From contig CAWEPG010000006.1 in assembly GCA_963810905.1 (NCBI GenBank), forward strand, positions 124,001 through 188,000: a stretch of DNA of 64,000 nucleotides, written 5' to 3'. This stretch comes from CAWBAT01 sp963810905. GTDB taxonomy: Bacteria; Acidobacteriota; Terriglobia; Versatilivoradales; Versatilivoraceae. Of this stretch, positions 37,528-46,768 are shown piece by piece. A model generated the notes under the pieces. The model searched no databases. It was not told the DNA's origin and worked only from the letters and a program-made list of their open reading frames with translations. The position numbers and the translations under genes are program-made. Numbering within the stretch: position 1 is the first letter of the stretch; each line of letters opens with the position of its first letter.

Positions 37528-38142
37528 TTCTCCGTCCCTCCCGTGCAATTCATATTCTCTCCCCCACTCAACCCAATGAGGTCATTCCCGTCAAAACAAA
37601 CATCATTGTATATCTTGTTTTCCCCTTATTTGTCAAGGAGTTATTGACTAGTTCTTTGAATGCAAGGAGAGATATCAGGGTCGAGAGATCAAGATACCCC
37701 CACTTGAGAATGGGAGATGCGTCTTCTACCAACCGTAGCGAACTTTCGGAAAACCAAGAGACTCAGTGCACGCCTTGCGATGGCCAATCAGGTTGGTTGA
37801 GGGGAAGTTATCCAAGGCTATTCGATTATAATGAAAGGCTTTTGCGTCTCTTCTCTTCTGCCTAATTGAAGTCTCCTGCCCCATGAAAAATTTAGACATT
37901 TCATGAAAGTCGTACTAAGGTTAGTCGGTTTCTGGGCCCACAAATTAATTTTCAACCGGCTCTCCGACCAGTAGCGTATGGGAGCCTGCCGTTTAAGATC
38001 GTAATATATAGATTGGTCCCTTCAAAAAGTGTGTTTCGGCTTGATGGTTGTAGGGGACTAGAAGATGTCTCAACGATAGATTTTGAGTGTGAGGACCAAG
38101 GGCACCCTCTACTCACGAAGCTTGTGTTCAGGAGAACCTTTG
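37528..38142. other. Long intergenic region between divergent kinase and peptidase genes
   Basis: 615 bases. The left part holds the PfkB promoter. The rest has short spurious frames only (for example 37644-37865, no ribosome binding site and no recognisable protein). I see no RNA gene, repeat or terminator in it. A long leader for the M23 gene is possible. Confidence 0.5.
37607..37636 (-). promoter_or_regulatory. Sigma70-type promoter for the PfkB kinase
   Basis: On the minus strand TTGACA (37636-37631), 18-base spacer, TATACA (37612-37607). Predicted transcription start near 37600, about 70 bases before the TTG start codon. Confidence 0.6.
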
Positions 38143-39555
38143 ATGGATCGACAGAGAAGAAAAGATCGTGGTGTGAGCATCCTGGGATTCATTCTTTCCT
38201 TTCTCGGGACAGTCTTCCTATTCTATTTTTTGATTACTTACAAACGATGGGAAGGGAAAGCACCTGAAATTCAATTTGATCGCAGTTTTAACTTCCTGGG
38301 GCGGAATCCCACTTTAAATTTGCGGATCGAGGATCAGGGCAACGGTTTGAATCATGTTTCAGTAACCCTGAAACAAAAGGACCAGCTGGTGCCTCTCTTC
38401 GAAGAGAATTATCCCGGCCCATCTCGCTTTACCATGTGGCGCACAGGAAAGCAGAAGGAACTGACGATTGATTTGGGGAAATTGTTGACGGAGAAGTACA
38501 AAGTACAACAAGGTCCTGCCAGTCTTACCATCGTGGCGTCGGACCATTCGTTTCGAAGTTTTTTTGGCGGGAATCGGGCGCAGTTACAGAAGGATTTCGA
38601 GTTTGATATCTATCCTCCACGCTTAGAAATATTATCGGGTCAGCATTACATTAACCAGGGTGGATCCGAATGTGTGGTGTATCGCATTTCGCCAGACGCG
38701 ATCCTCTCCGGAGTTCAGGCAGGCCCCAATTTTTTCCCCGGATTCCCGGTACCAGGAGCCGATACCAATCTGCGTTTTTCTCTCTTTGCCTTTGCCTACT
38801 ATTTGCCTGACAATGCGCCCCTGAAAGTCATTGCCCGGGACGAGGCAGGCAATGAAGCCGTGGCTACATTCTGGAATAAGATTTTTCCGAAGAAATTCCG
38901 TAGCCGCGATATCCAATTGGATGACGGCTTTCTGCAAAAAGTGGTTCCCGAGATTATGTCACATACGCCAGACATCAAAGATCAGGGAGAAACGCTGAAG
39001 ACTTTCCTGGAAATCAATAACGTACTCCGTAAGCTAAATCACGATCAGATCCGCGCATTTTGCGCGAAGTCGGCACCTCATTTCTTATGGAATGGGGCAT
39101 TTTTGCAACTCAGCAATTCTCAGGTTGAATCCCTTTTCGCGGATCATCGGGTTTACTTCTATCAGGCGAAGGAAGTAGACCGGCAAGACCATGTTGGTTT
39201 CGACCTTTCGGTAACACAACAGTATCCCATCGAGGCTTCCAATGATGGGGTTGTTGTGTACGCAGATTATTTTGGAATTTATGGCAACACCGTCCTGATT
39301 GACCATGGCTGTGGCTTGCTTTCTCTTTACGGCCACATGAGTTCAATCGATGTGAAAGCCGGCGATCCAGTTAAGAAGACGCAGGTTATCGGGAAAAGTG
39401 GTGCCACCGGCTTGGCAGGAGGAGACCATCTGCATTTTGGGTTGTTCCTGCAAGGTGTCCCTATCAATCCTACGGAATGGTGGGACGCGAAATGGATTAA
39501 AGACCATGTGCTGGATCGACTGAAGGATCTCTCTGCGAGCACCCCGAAAAATTAA
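38143..39555 (+). CDS. Membrane-anchored M23-family peptidase (LytM-type)
   Basis: 470 residues. A basic N-terminus and one membrane helix (SILGFILSFLGTVFLFYFL) anchor it in the inner membrane. About 50-330 is a beta-rich periplasmic domain. The C-terminal peptidase domain has HVGFDLS (HxxxD zinc ligands), YGHMSSIDVKAGDPVKK and the HxH in GDHLHFGLFL, so the zinc site is complete and it is probably an active peptidoglycan endopeptidase rather than a degenerate activator. ATG 38143 has AGGAG eight bases upstream. The U32-like gene follows after about 90 bases. Confidence 0.92.
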   Translation: MDRQRRKDRGVSILGFILSFLGTVFLFYFLITYKRWEGKAPEIQFDRSFNFLGRNPTLNLRIEDQGNGLNHVSVTLKQKDQLVPLFEENYPGPSRFTMWRTGKQKELTIDLGKLLTEKYKVQQGPASLTIVASDHSFRSFFGGNRAQLQKDFEFDIYPPRLEILSGQHYINQGGSECVVYRISPDAILSGVQAGPNFFPGFPVPGADTNLRFSLFAFAYYLPDNAPLKVIARDEAGNEAVATFWNKIFPKKFRSRDIQLDDGFLQKVVPEIMSHTPDIKDQGETLKTFLEINNVLRKLNHDQIRAFCAKSAPHFLWNGAFLQLSNSQVESLFADHRVYFYQAKEVDRQDHVGFDLSVTQQYPIEASNDGVVVYADYFGIYGNTVLIDHGCGLLSLYGHMSSIDVKAGDPVKKTQVIGKSGATGLAGGDHLHFGLFLQGVPINPTEWWDAKWIKDHVLDRLKDLSASTPKN

Positions 39556-39644
39556 TCTTTGCTTTGATACCCACGAGGAACGCGTCTTCTATGTTCCTAG
39601 TGGTTTTACCTTGGCATATTGGGAAATGGATACGATACACACTT

Positions 39645-40574
39645 ATGGAAGAAACGAGAAAATTCATTGAAGCCCTGGGATTCCCTGCACGAGACGCGTA
39701 TGAACTCCCCAGTTCTCCAAAGCGATTCCCCGACGGGGCTCAATACCGCTTTGAGATCCCCACCGTGGAGGGGCCGCGCTGCTTAAAGGCTGTCATTGAA
39801 GAAGCCCAAAAACACCGCTTGATTATTCATCGGGTTAGCCAGGGCAGTGGCATCATGCTGCTGACCGATGACGAAATCATAGAGATGCTGAAAATGGCTA
39901 AGGACCAGCAGATGGAAGTCAGCCTCTTTGTGGGTCCGAGAGCGGCCTTCGATATAGGGGCTCTGCCACTGACGCCTGCAGGAAAGATCATCGGCTGGAG
40001 CCTTCGTGGGGCGGATCAGCTCGTTTATGCCATCGAAGACATAAAGAGGGGCTGCGATCTTGGGCTTCGGGGAGTTCTCATTGCAGACCTTGGTTTGCTA
40101 TGGCTGGTGAATGAAATGAAAAAAGCTGGCAAGCTTCCTTCGAACCTGGTGGCAAAAGTATCGGTTCAGTTGAGCGCCAACAATCCCATTTCTGTGAAAA
40201 TTCTGGAAAATTGCGGGGCGGATACCTTCAATATCTCTTCTGACTTACCATTGCCGCTCCTTGCGTCTGCCCGAAAGGCCGTCTCTCTCCCTCTCGACCT
40301 CTATGTGGAAACTCCGGACAACTTTGGAGGATTCATCCGTCATTTCGAGGCTCCGGAAATGATCCGCGTGGTCTCCCCGCTCTATGTCAAGCTGGGGTTA
40401 AGAAACGCACCAGATGTTTATCCCTGCGGAACCCACCTGGAGGCGACAGCCATTGCCCTGACTCGCGAGCGTGTTCGCCGCGCCAAAATTGCATCGGACA
40501 TGATTCAACGTTATTACCCCGAGGCCGTGATGTCAAAGCCAGGCGGTCAAGGGTTAGGAATTCCCGAAATCTAG
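39645..40574 (+). CDS. TIM-barrel protein, peptidase U32-like
   Basis: 309 residues from ATG 39645; an earlier in-frame start at 39564 would add 27 residues including a hydrophobic patch, without support. Alternating strand-helix pattern with phrases such as IIHRVSQGSGIMLLTDDEI, GLRGVLIADLGLLWLV and PLDLYVETPDNFGGFIRHFE suggests a TIM barrel. I recall similar proteins annotated as U32 peptidases, but the diagnostic cysteine motif of that family is not seen, so function is open. It is the last chromosomal gene before the tRNA-derived repeat. Confidence 0.55.
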   Translation: MEETRKFIEALGFPARDAYELPSSPKRFPDGAQYRFEIPTVEGPRCLKAVIEEAQKHRLIIHRVSQGSGIMLLTDDEIIEMLKMAKDQQMEVSLFVGPRAAFDIGALPLTPAGKIIGWSLRGADQLVYAIEDIKRGCDLGLRGVLIADLGLLWLVNEMKKAGKLPSNLVAKVSVQLSANNPISVKILENCGADTFNISSDLPLPLLASARKAVSLPLDLYVETPDNFGGFIRHFEAPEMIRVVSPLYVKLGLRNAPDVYPCGTHLEATAIALTRERVRRAKIASDMIQRYYPEAVMSKPGGQGLGIPEI

Positions 40575-40629
40575 AAAAACTATGAATTGAAGGTCTTCAG
40601 TTGTTGCGGGTCTCTGGTACTTGATGTCA

Positions 40630-40689
<60 letters not shown>

Positions 40690-41317
40690 GGGAAAACTGA
40701 CACGCTGCTAGAATGAGCAGTAAAACGCAAGGACTCGCAAGAAGCCTATCAGCCAAGGATTTCAAGCGAGTCCTTTTCCTTTTCATCCTGGCACAAACTC
40801 GCAGGAAGTTGTCCCATTTTACAAACCCAACTGCCATCAAAACTGCCACCAGAATTCCGACGCACCCGGGGGCGTACATGCTGATTTTCCCATACCGCAG
40901 GTCACCAAGCGTTATGAGTATTTGCTCCGGATCTTTGTAACGTCAGCATACGTTTTGTTTTAGAAGCCTCGGAATTGCCCCGCCTTCAACTCCCAACGAT
41001 GCACTGCTGCACATAGGCTCCCCCTTGCAGCGCCAATAAAAGTCTGCATCATAGGTTAGTTCAAATTTGTCTTACCATTCTGCATTCAGGTACATAATTT
41101 CTCATTCCATTACAACGCCAAGGGAATCAATTCGTTTGTGCCACATGGACTTATCGGGCTCATTTTTTTGGCAGCTTGATTGCAGTAAGTTCACGAACAG
41201 CGAGGTTACACGTTCAGAAGGCTGGTCAAAAGAGAGAGAAGATGACTGTCTGAGTTACCTCAAAAATGAAATCCCGGTTGATGAATCTTACACTTACCGG
41301 GAAGGAGAGAAGAACAA
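40690..41317. other. Gene-poor left end of the island
   Basis: 628 bases between the left repeat and the first secreted-protein gene. It contains repeat element A (40727-40885, separate entry). Remaining short frames (for example 41067-41321) have no ribosome binding site or recognisable product. Confidence 0.5.
40727..40885. repeat. Dispersed island repeat, copy A, with conserved dyad
   Basis: About 160 bp resembling 47746-47894. Both contain GGACTCGC (here 40731-40738) and GCGAGTCC (40766-40773) separated by exactly 27 bases, followed by a CTTTTCCTTTTCATCC tract and an ACTGCCACCAGAATTCC block. Both strands are open for about 70 codons, so a coding origin cannot be assigned. An att arm or a relic of an integrase 3' end is possible. 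Confidence 0.55.
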
Positions 41318-42350
41318 ATGAAGTTCATTCACATGAGCGTTCTTGATCAAACATTGGAAATTCGCAATTGCCGGGCTGGGGCTGCTACTGGCTGGGCTGA
41401 GCGTTTATGGCCAGCAGGGAGAGGCGGGCGCCCACCCGTTCTGGGACCGTTCTGACACAGGCGAAATCGTTCACGTCCTGCCAGGCCCGGCGTCGATCCG
41501 TTCTCCACGGGACACACAGCCCACCTTTGCCCCTCCGCAATCAGGTGCTTCGGTCTATCCTGCCAGCTATGGGTCGGGAAATCTGCTCTACCACGGTGGA
41601 AACGTGATGAAGACACCTGCCTACTACGCGATCTATTGGAACTCGGCGGTGGCGAATTCTACAGCGACTTCCTTGAGCTATCCCACTATCCACGACCAAA
41701 TCACGGCCTTCATCGGCACGTTCTTCACCGGGACCAGCTATACGGGTGCGACAACGGATGATTACACGATCGTGGACCAGTATAGGGATTCAAGCGGCAC
41801 TGCGGTCCCTGCTGGCCTTGGACTGCTCGCTACGGTGGTGGACACCAAAGCGACGCAGTCCAACATTAAGGATTCCGCCATCCGATCGTATCTGGCGGGG
41901 CTGTTCAATTCCGGGAAGCTGCCTGTAAACGCCAGCGGGATCTACGGCCTCTATCTTCCATCAGGGATGAAGGTGATGTTGAGCGGCGGGACTTCGTGCA
42001 GAAGTTTCTGCGGCTATCACAGCCACTTCACTTACAACGGCACCGAGATCAAGTACGCGGTGTTCCCGTATCCGGATTGCTCGGGATGCAAGCTAAGTTC
42101 GCTGACGGTAGCCGATATGCTGACGATCATCAGCAGCCACGAAATCCGTGAAGCGGCGACCGATCCAGGGGAGAACAACACGTACGCATGGTACGACACG
42201 GCGGGTTACGAAGCCGACGATAAGTGTGCCTGGCACAATCTGTACCAGTTGAGCCGCCCCCCGACCTCTCTCTCTTTGAATTTCTGGGTTCAGCCAGAGT
42301 ACTCAAATGGCGGGGGCTCATTTCCGGGTCCCGGTTGCGTGGAACCGTAA
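41318..42350 (+). CDS. Secreted EXORDIUM/PHI-1-like protein, start disrupted by an apparent +1 shift
   Basis: The main frame (TTG 41343 to 42350, 335 codons) starts IKHWKFAIAGLGLLLAGLSVYG, a signal peptide missing its beginning. A well-placed start exists at ATG 41318 with GGAAGGAG upstream, one frame over; joining them at the CTTG near 41344 gives MKFIHMSVLIKHWKF and a complete signal sequence. The mature part has ASGIYGLYLPSGMKVM, CRSFCGYHSHF, SSHEIREAATDPG and a C-terminal ADDKCAWHN, resembling plant EXORDIUM/phosphate-induced proteins and bacterial relatives. SHEIREAATDP may be a metal site. Function in bacteria unknown. Confidence 0.7.
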
Positions 42351-42474
42351 GCTTGACGCTACAAGTCGAAGGGTGAATTCATGGCCAAGAAGATTGTTCC
42401 TGCGGGCGCCTTCGTTAAGATTAAAGCCCTTGCTATCGCCATACAGGCGAAGTAAATTCGTTTGATTGCACGCC

Positions 42475-42976
42475 TCAATTCCTCCAGAGAGTGGCGCTAG
42501 TCTGCTTTCGCCACTCCCACGGCGGCACTGGATCACGATCCGCCCACAACCCACGCTTGGCTTGCCTGGCCACAGATTCCAACGCCTCTAACTCTGTGTC
42601 CCTTGGTGCATACTTCCTGAACCACCACGCAAAACTTGCCTCCACAATTGCGTGATTCAGATTTCTTCCCTTCAGCAACGGTTCGCCCGTAGCGGTCCTG
42701 GTCTTTGACCTCAACCTTGACTTCTTTCCCGTATGCCAGTGCGGAGACAAATTGTTTGGCTTTGTTGCCGAAGGCTTGCCCCTTTTCGGGCGCGTCAATG
42801 CCATAGAGCCTAATTTTCTCACCCTTCCCGTCGTGCATTACTCTAATGGAATCCCCGTCGGATATGCCGAGAACGCGGCCGGAGAAATCGCCTGCGCAAA
42901 ACTCGGGGCTTGGCAACAGAAACGTAAAGATTGCCAGTGCAGGGCCGATAGGAGACAATCGTTGAAATTTTCTCAC
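42475..42976 (-). pseudogene. Exported SNase-type nuclease, copy 1, frameshifted
   Basis: Starts at GTG 42976 with signal segment IGPALAIFTFLLPSPEFCAG, then DFSGRVLGISDGDSIRV, KIRLYGIDAPEKGQAFGNKA and DQDRYGRTVAE. Compared with copy 3, about 13 bases are missing after this point (VILPD lost), shifting the frame; the other frame then reads GRNLNHAIVEASFAWWFRKY and ends KRGLWADRDPVPPWEWRK. The intact family is a thermonuclease-like secreted DNase/RNase. Divergent from a ~100-residue HTH-like gene only 20 bases away. First of three such pairs in the island. Confidence 0.8.
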
Positions 42977-42996
42977 GTGGAAATGAGAAACTGGTG

Positions 42997-43299
42997 ATGA
43001 AATTTTGGACTGCTCAGTATCGAGACGGTTTTCTCGTCCTGGAGAGTAAATTCACCATCCCGGATGACACCTGGAACCTTGATCCCCAGACCAAAAGGGC
43101 TGTGACGATCTGTAACCTTTTCGTCAACCATCAATACAGTATCCCGAGGGTAGCTCGCTTGCTCGAAGAGGATCATAGGAATGTTGTTTTTGCTTTACTC
43201 AAAAACGGGATCATCAGAGACCGTAGAGTGCGACAGAGGACACCGCCGCAAAGAATTGAACGCAGGAAAACTGTCGTAACTCCTCGTCTCGGGGATTAG
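42997..43299 (+). CDS. HTH-like small protein, copy 1, paired with SNase copy 1
   Basis: 100 residues. It aligns without gaps over ~90 residues to the proteins at 49755-50066 and 52399-52701. Shared positions include RD-F, F-P-D, LDP--K, VTICNLF-NH, R-L-E--R, GII-DRR and P---ERR. The section from about 37 to 80 (AVTICNLFVNHQYSI, RVARLLEEDHRNVV, LLKNGIIRDRR) has the pattern of a winged helix-turn-helix. I do not recognise a named family. ATG 42997 (a GTG precedes it) is divergent from the nuclease pseudogene. A regulator of the nuclease is the simplest inference. Confidence 0.7.
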   Translation: MKFWTAQYRDGFLVLESKFTIPDDTWNLDPQTKRAVTICNLFVNHQYSIPRVARLLEEDHRNVVFALLKNGIIRDRRVRQRTPPQRIERRKTVVTPRLGD

Positions 43300-43564
43300 T
43301 TGGGTTCAGTCTTGAAATCGTGTTCCCGATTTCGGGTTTGCGGGGAGCATGGGTTGCCGGACCCGGCAAGAAGCGGCGCTTTTTCAAATGGGTTCTTCCT
43401 GATATCCTGACTCCGTGACATTTCCATTTCCCATTTCAAACCACGGATTTGGACTGCTCTTGAAATACTCCGTTAATTCCTTGAGCAATCGATCCGAGGT
43501 TCGAGGTATGTCTCGATACGGGCCGCTTGAATCCACAATAAACTATTCGTAGCTACCCAAATCT

Positions 43565-44227
43565 ATGATTGTCCAAATTTACGAAGTACAAAATTCAGCT
43601 GAAGCAAATAATCTAATGTTGGTCGGTGTAGACCATATAGGCGTGCTTGTAGGTAATGGCGAGTATCCTCGTGAATTTAGTCCTGAACAGGCGAACGAAA
43701 TCCTGCGAGGCATAACCGCTCCATCCAAAAAAGTAGTGTTATCGCTTTCAAAAAACGTGGAAAATATCACTGAAATAGTGAATAAAACAAACCCCGATAT
43801 TCTGCATTTAGGAACCGCGCCAGAATCACTTTCGCCAGCTGATGTTCAATCCCTCAAGAAGCAATTTCCAGTGCTCAAAATTATGCGTAGTATTCCAGTA
43901 AAAGACGAGGGAAGCGTAGAATTGGCGAAGCAATACGATGGCGTTGCTGATTACCTTCTTCTTGATACGCAAAAAATGGGCGATACTCAAGTGGGAGCAA
44001 CAGGAGAAACTCACGATTGGGGGATAAGTAAAAAGCTTGTTGAGTTGGTCAAAATTCCGGTGATACTCGCAGGCGGGCTGGGTGTTGATAATGTGGCGGG
44101 AGCGATACAGAGAGTTCATCCACACGGAGTAGATTCAAAAACCAAAACCGATAGGACAGGTAGCCACGAGAAAGATATCGATAGGGTCAGGAAATTTGTA
44201 GAGATAGCAAAATCAGCTCTTGGGTAA
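43565..44227 (+). CDS. Phosphoribosylanthranilate isomerase-like TIM barrel (TrpF-like), orphan
   Basis: 220 residues. The barrel pattern MIVQIYEVQNSAEAN, GVDHIGVLVG, KIPVILAGGLGVDNVAGAI and HPHGVDSKTKTD matches TrpF, including GTGK-like ATGETHDW and the phosphate-binding AGGL. The usual N-terminal KICG cysteine is replaced by IYEV, so normal isomerase activity is doubtful. It has no other trp gene nearby, and its codons look more AT-rich than those of flanking chromosomal genes, suggesting separate acquisition. The ATG at 43565 lacks a strong Shine-Dalgarno. Possibly an enzyme acting on another phosphosugar. Confidence 0.7.
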   Translation: MIVQIYEVQNSAEANNLMLVGVDHIGVLVGNGEYPREFSPEQANEILRGITAPSKKVVLSLSKNVENITEIVNKTNPDILHLGTAPESLSPADVQSLKKQFPVLKIMRSIPVKDEGSVELAKQYDGVADYLLLDTQKMGDTQVGATGETHDWGISKKLVELVKIPVILAGGLGVDNVAGAIQRVHPHGVDSKTKTDRTGSHEKDIDRVRKFVEIAKSALG

Positions 44228-44324
44228 CCTGGTTCTAATTAGCTCGGATGTAGTCTACTTCAAGGTACGCGCAACTTGACGTCGTTGGAGTGAGGTTTGG
44301 ATGGTTTGCGGCTGACCTCCGGAC

Positions 44325-45027
44325 TCATCGGGCACACGTTACCTCTTGCCAAACAAGGAAGGAGCGAGATCGTAAGAGGCGATGGTTGACTGACCGTAGC
44401 AGGTGGCGTCCGAGTCGGAAAAGATTCCGGATAACTCCATCCACAGACCAGAATCGTTGTGCTTGAGCGGCGGATTTGAATCCTCGCATTTGTCACTCAC
44501 GCTGTCGGATCGGCTCATGAGAGACTTCAGCCCGACTGTAGACCCAGCGTTCGGTGTCGTGCACGACAGAAGGTATGATATTTCGCAGCGCTGCCTCATA
44601 GCTTCTCAGCTTGTCGGTGACCGGTCGCCGGGGCTCCCTTTCCTGACCTTTCAGTAGTTTACGAAAGAATCGTTCAGCCGCACGCTGATCACGATGGGGT
44701 TGGACGAGAATATCGATCAGTTGACCATCCTGATCGACAGCCCGCCACAAATACTCTCGTTGACCTTGGATCGTCACGAACAGTTCGTCCAGGTGCCAGG
44801 TGTCGCCCAGGCGACCCTATCGTCGCCTGAGCATCCGGAGCGTATTCGATACCAAACTTCCGACACCACTGTCGGATGGTTTCGTAGCTGACTGTGATGC
44901 CTCGCTTTGCTAGAAGATCTTCCACGTCTCTGAAGCTTAGGCAAAATCGGTGGTAAAGCCAAACGGCATGGCTGATAATTTCAGATGGGAATCGGTATCC
45001 GTGATAAGTGGGCGCGTTGGTTTTCAT
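44325..45027 (-). pseudogene. IS6-family (IS26-like) DDE transposase relic
   Basis: The N-terminus is RFPSEIISHAVWLYHRF and LSFRDVEDLLAKRGITVSYETIRQWC, the classic IS6 start. The frame is lost near residue 65 where GDTWHLDELFV should be; it resumes in another frame as TIQGQREYLWRAVDQDGQLIDI to HEPIRQRE. A stop (CGA to TGA) follows, and readable sequence continues as QMRGFKSAAQAQRFW to 44325. At least one frameshift and one nonsense change make it inactive. I found no terminal inverted repeats of IS26 type at either side. Confidence 0.85.
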
Positions 45028-45125
45028 CTACTCAGTCTGCGCGGATCTTCTCAACTTGAAAATACCTTCACAAATCATCCCTCCCAGTCTAAGAATTCTT
45101 CGCCTTTTTGGCGGGGAGGTTCGCT

Positions 45126-45725
45126 ATGCAAAAAGATAAGAGTCTATCGTTTATGAAACGCATCAGTATCTCGATTTTGATTCTATGGACGTGTTTAACG
45201 TCAGTTGTGTGGACGGAACAACAGAAGGCAGGTAAACCACTAGCTGGCTATACCGCAATCCAAGTCGAACCTTTTACCGTTGAGAAGAGCCAGCTCACAA
45301 AAGACTTTCCGGCAGGAGAGGAAACTAATCTGCAGCGCATTGTGATAACCACTCTGCTACTGAGAGGCATTTTTGAAAGAGTAGGTGATGGGATCCAGAA
45401 CTTCCCGGGAAAGCCATATGCGTCAGAGCCTTCCGCAAAAGAGGAGCGACACGAGGTAATTCTCTCCAGCACAGTCATCGGTTTCGACAAAGGGAACAGC
45501 GGTTCCCAGTTTATGACATGGCCTTTGCCCATCGGCGTTAGCAAGGCTAAGGCTCGTTTCGTGTTTCGAGATGCCACGAACAACCAGGAGTTGTTCCGTT
45601 TCGTAAAAGAAGCAAAGTTCCAAGGTGTTACGAGTTCTAGGTTCGCCACAAAAGAACAGCAGATGTCTCACCTCAAAATCGGATTGGTGGATGGTCTGGT
45701 CAAAGAGATTAAACGCAATCGTTAG
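45126..45725 (+). CDS. Exported DUF4410-like protein
   Basis: 199 residues. GGGGAGG lies six bases before ATG 45126, deciding this start over the ATG at 45153. A signal peptide (MKRISISILILWTCLTSVVW) leads to AIQVEPFTVEKSQLTKDFP, LSSTVIGFDKGN and GVSKAKARFVFRD, matching my recollection of the DUF4410 lipoprotein-like family, which has no known function. No lipobox cysteine is seen. Two short frames follow on the same strand (16 bases to the first), possibly in one transcript. Confidence 0.65.
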   Translation: MQKDKSLSFMKRISISILILWTCLTSVVWTEQQKAGKPLAGYTAIQVEPFTVEKSQLTKDFPAGEETNLQRIVITTLLLRGIFERVGDGIQNFPGKPYASEPSAKEERHEVILSSTVIGFDKGNSGSQFMTWPLPIGVSKAKARFVFRDATNNQELFRFVKEAKFQGVTSSRFATKEQQMSHLKIGLVDGLVKEIKRNR

Positions 45726-45741
45726 CCTAGGGTGCCACAAA

Positions 45742-45936
45742 ATGAGAAAAGACAAGATGGTGCCTTTGGCAGAACTGATTTCCGTGATGAATCACCCTGA
45801 CTGCCCAGGCGAACTTTACAACGCATTGAGTGACGCCATTCTCGATCTTGACAGCGGGCAAGGTGAGAAAGTTACGGCAGCGTGGATTCAATTCAAGTTG
45901 GATCGGTACAAAGAGGCCGAGGAAAAGGGGTATTGA
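45742..45936 (+). CDS. 64-residue hypothetical protein
   Basis: MRKDKMVPLAELISVMNHPD, CPGELYNALSDAILDLD and EKVTAAWIQFKLDRYKEAE: a charged, mostly helical small protein. Its stop overlaps the next ATG (TGATG). No family recognised. Located 16 bases after the DUF4410-like gene. Support is limited to helical composition and tight spacing. Confidence 0.45.
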   Translation: MRKDKMVPLAELISVMNHPDCPGELYNALSDAILDLDSGQGEKVTAAWIQFKLDRYKEAEEKGY

Positions 45937-46082
45937 TGGACCCAACCTGGCACATCACTGTTGACGTTCCAACGGACGAGTGGGGAACAGAGCAGGGGCT
46001 AAGACCCCTTTGCGGCGCCCTAAGCCAGAAAATTGTTCGATTCCAGTTTTTTTTGAGAGTTTTTCAAAGGCGAATATGCTGA
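45936..46082 (+). CDS. Short or truncated hypothetical protein
   Basis: 48 codons starting MDPTWHITVDVPTDEWGT, overlapping the preceding stop. The C-terminal half (FQFFLRVFQRRIC) looks like out-of-place sequence, so this may be the 5' end of a longer gene cut by rearrangement. No family recognised. Confidence 0.3.
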   Translation: MDPTWHITVDVPTDEWGTEQGLRPLCGALSQKIVRFQFFLRVFQRRIC

Positions 46083-46281
46083 AAGAATCAATTATTTGTG
46101 AAAAGTGTCTGGAAATATGGAGGCAGAAGGAGAATTGAACTTTTGGAAGTCCCGAAGGGGTGAATGATGGATTGTCTCTACAAGCGCAGCCATATCAAAA
46201 ACTACTTGTGCGGCGGCAATTAGTCGTTCTCCACCAGCTTTCCCCTAGCGAGATTTTTGAAGCGATCAACAAAGAACATGA

Positions 46282-46533
46282 GCTGTCAAATGCAAACCTA
46301 CAAGTCAATCCGAGCCCCTTGTTAGGGACCGCCTCACCCAAGCCTACCAAAACCACGCCCAAGGCGGAAACCTAGGCCAAGTCCCAACCTCCGAAGAAGC
46401 CATCCCCAAAGAAGTAGAATTCTCCTCCCCGATTGGAGAACGAGGTCCTCCCAGCTTATCAACTTTTGTAGGCGATCTCGCTGGTCTCCCAAATCCACCG
46501 TTTAGCATTCGTACATTTCTTGGCAAGAAGTAG
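46282..46533 (+). pseudogene. C-terminal relic of an unknown protein, copy 1
   Basis: An open frame without a start codon reads LVRDRLTQAYQNHAQGG, VPTSEEAIPKEVEFSSP, IGERGPPSLSTFVGDLAG and ends LPNPPFSIRTFLGKK, TAG at 46531. The last 35 residues match a second relic at 48040-48168 (ERGPPSLS, GLPNPP, KK-stop). Same-frame similarity at protein level shows both derive from a real gene family that I cannot name. Confidence 0.5.
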
Positions 46534-46768
46534 CGTTTATTGCCAGAGGCTATACCTTTTCTTATGAGCAGTGCCCTCTCCCCAGGGGCTTCATCCAAGC
46601 GACAACTTGCCATGAAAGTCCTGGGCGTACTTTAGAAAGCGTTTGACCAAGTGACCTGCTTGGAGTCTTGGTGTCGTGCTAAGCCGTAAGCCTCCAGTGA
46701 ACCAATCTTCCGTTCGAGCGGTGGCCTGGGGGGCACTCCGCGCAGCCGCTCTTGGCAAAGACTCTATT

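Noticed and set aside
37644..37865. 73-codon plus-strand frame in the kinase-peptidase gap
   Set aside because: No ribosome binding site, no hydrophobic or domain pattern, and no similarity to anything recognised.
41067..41321. 84-codon frame before the EXORDIUM-like gene
   Set aside because: Covers the ribosome binding site and likely start of that gene; no recognisable product.
46344..46613. Minus-strand 89-codon frame
   Set aside because: It is antisense to the relic at 46282-46533; comparison with the second relic shows better conservation on the plus strand.
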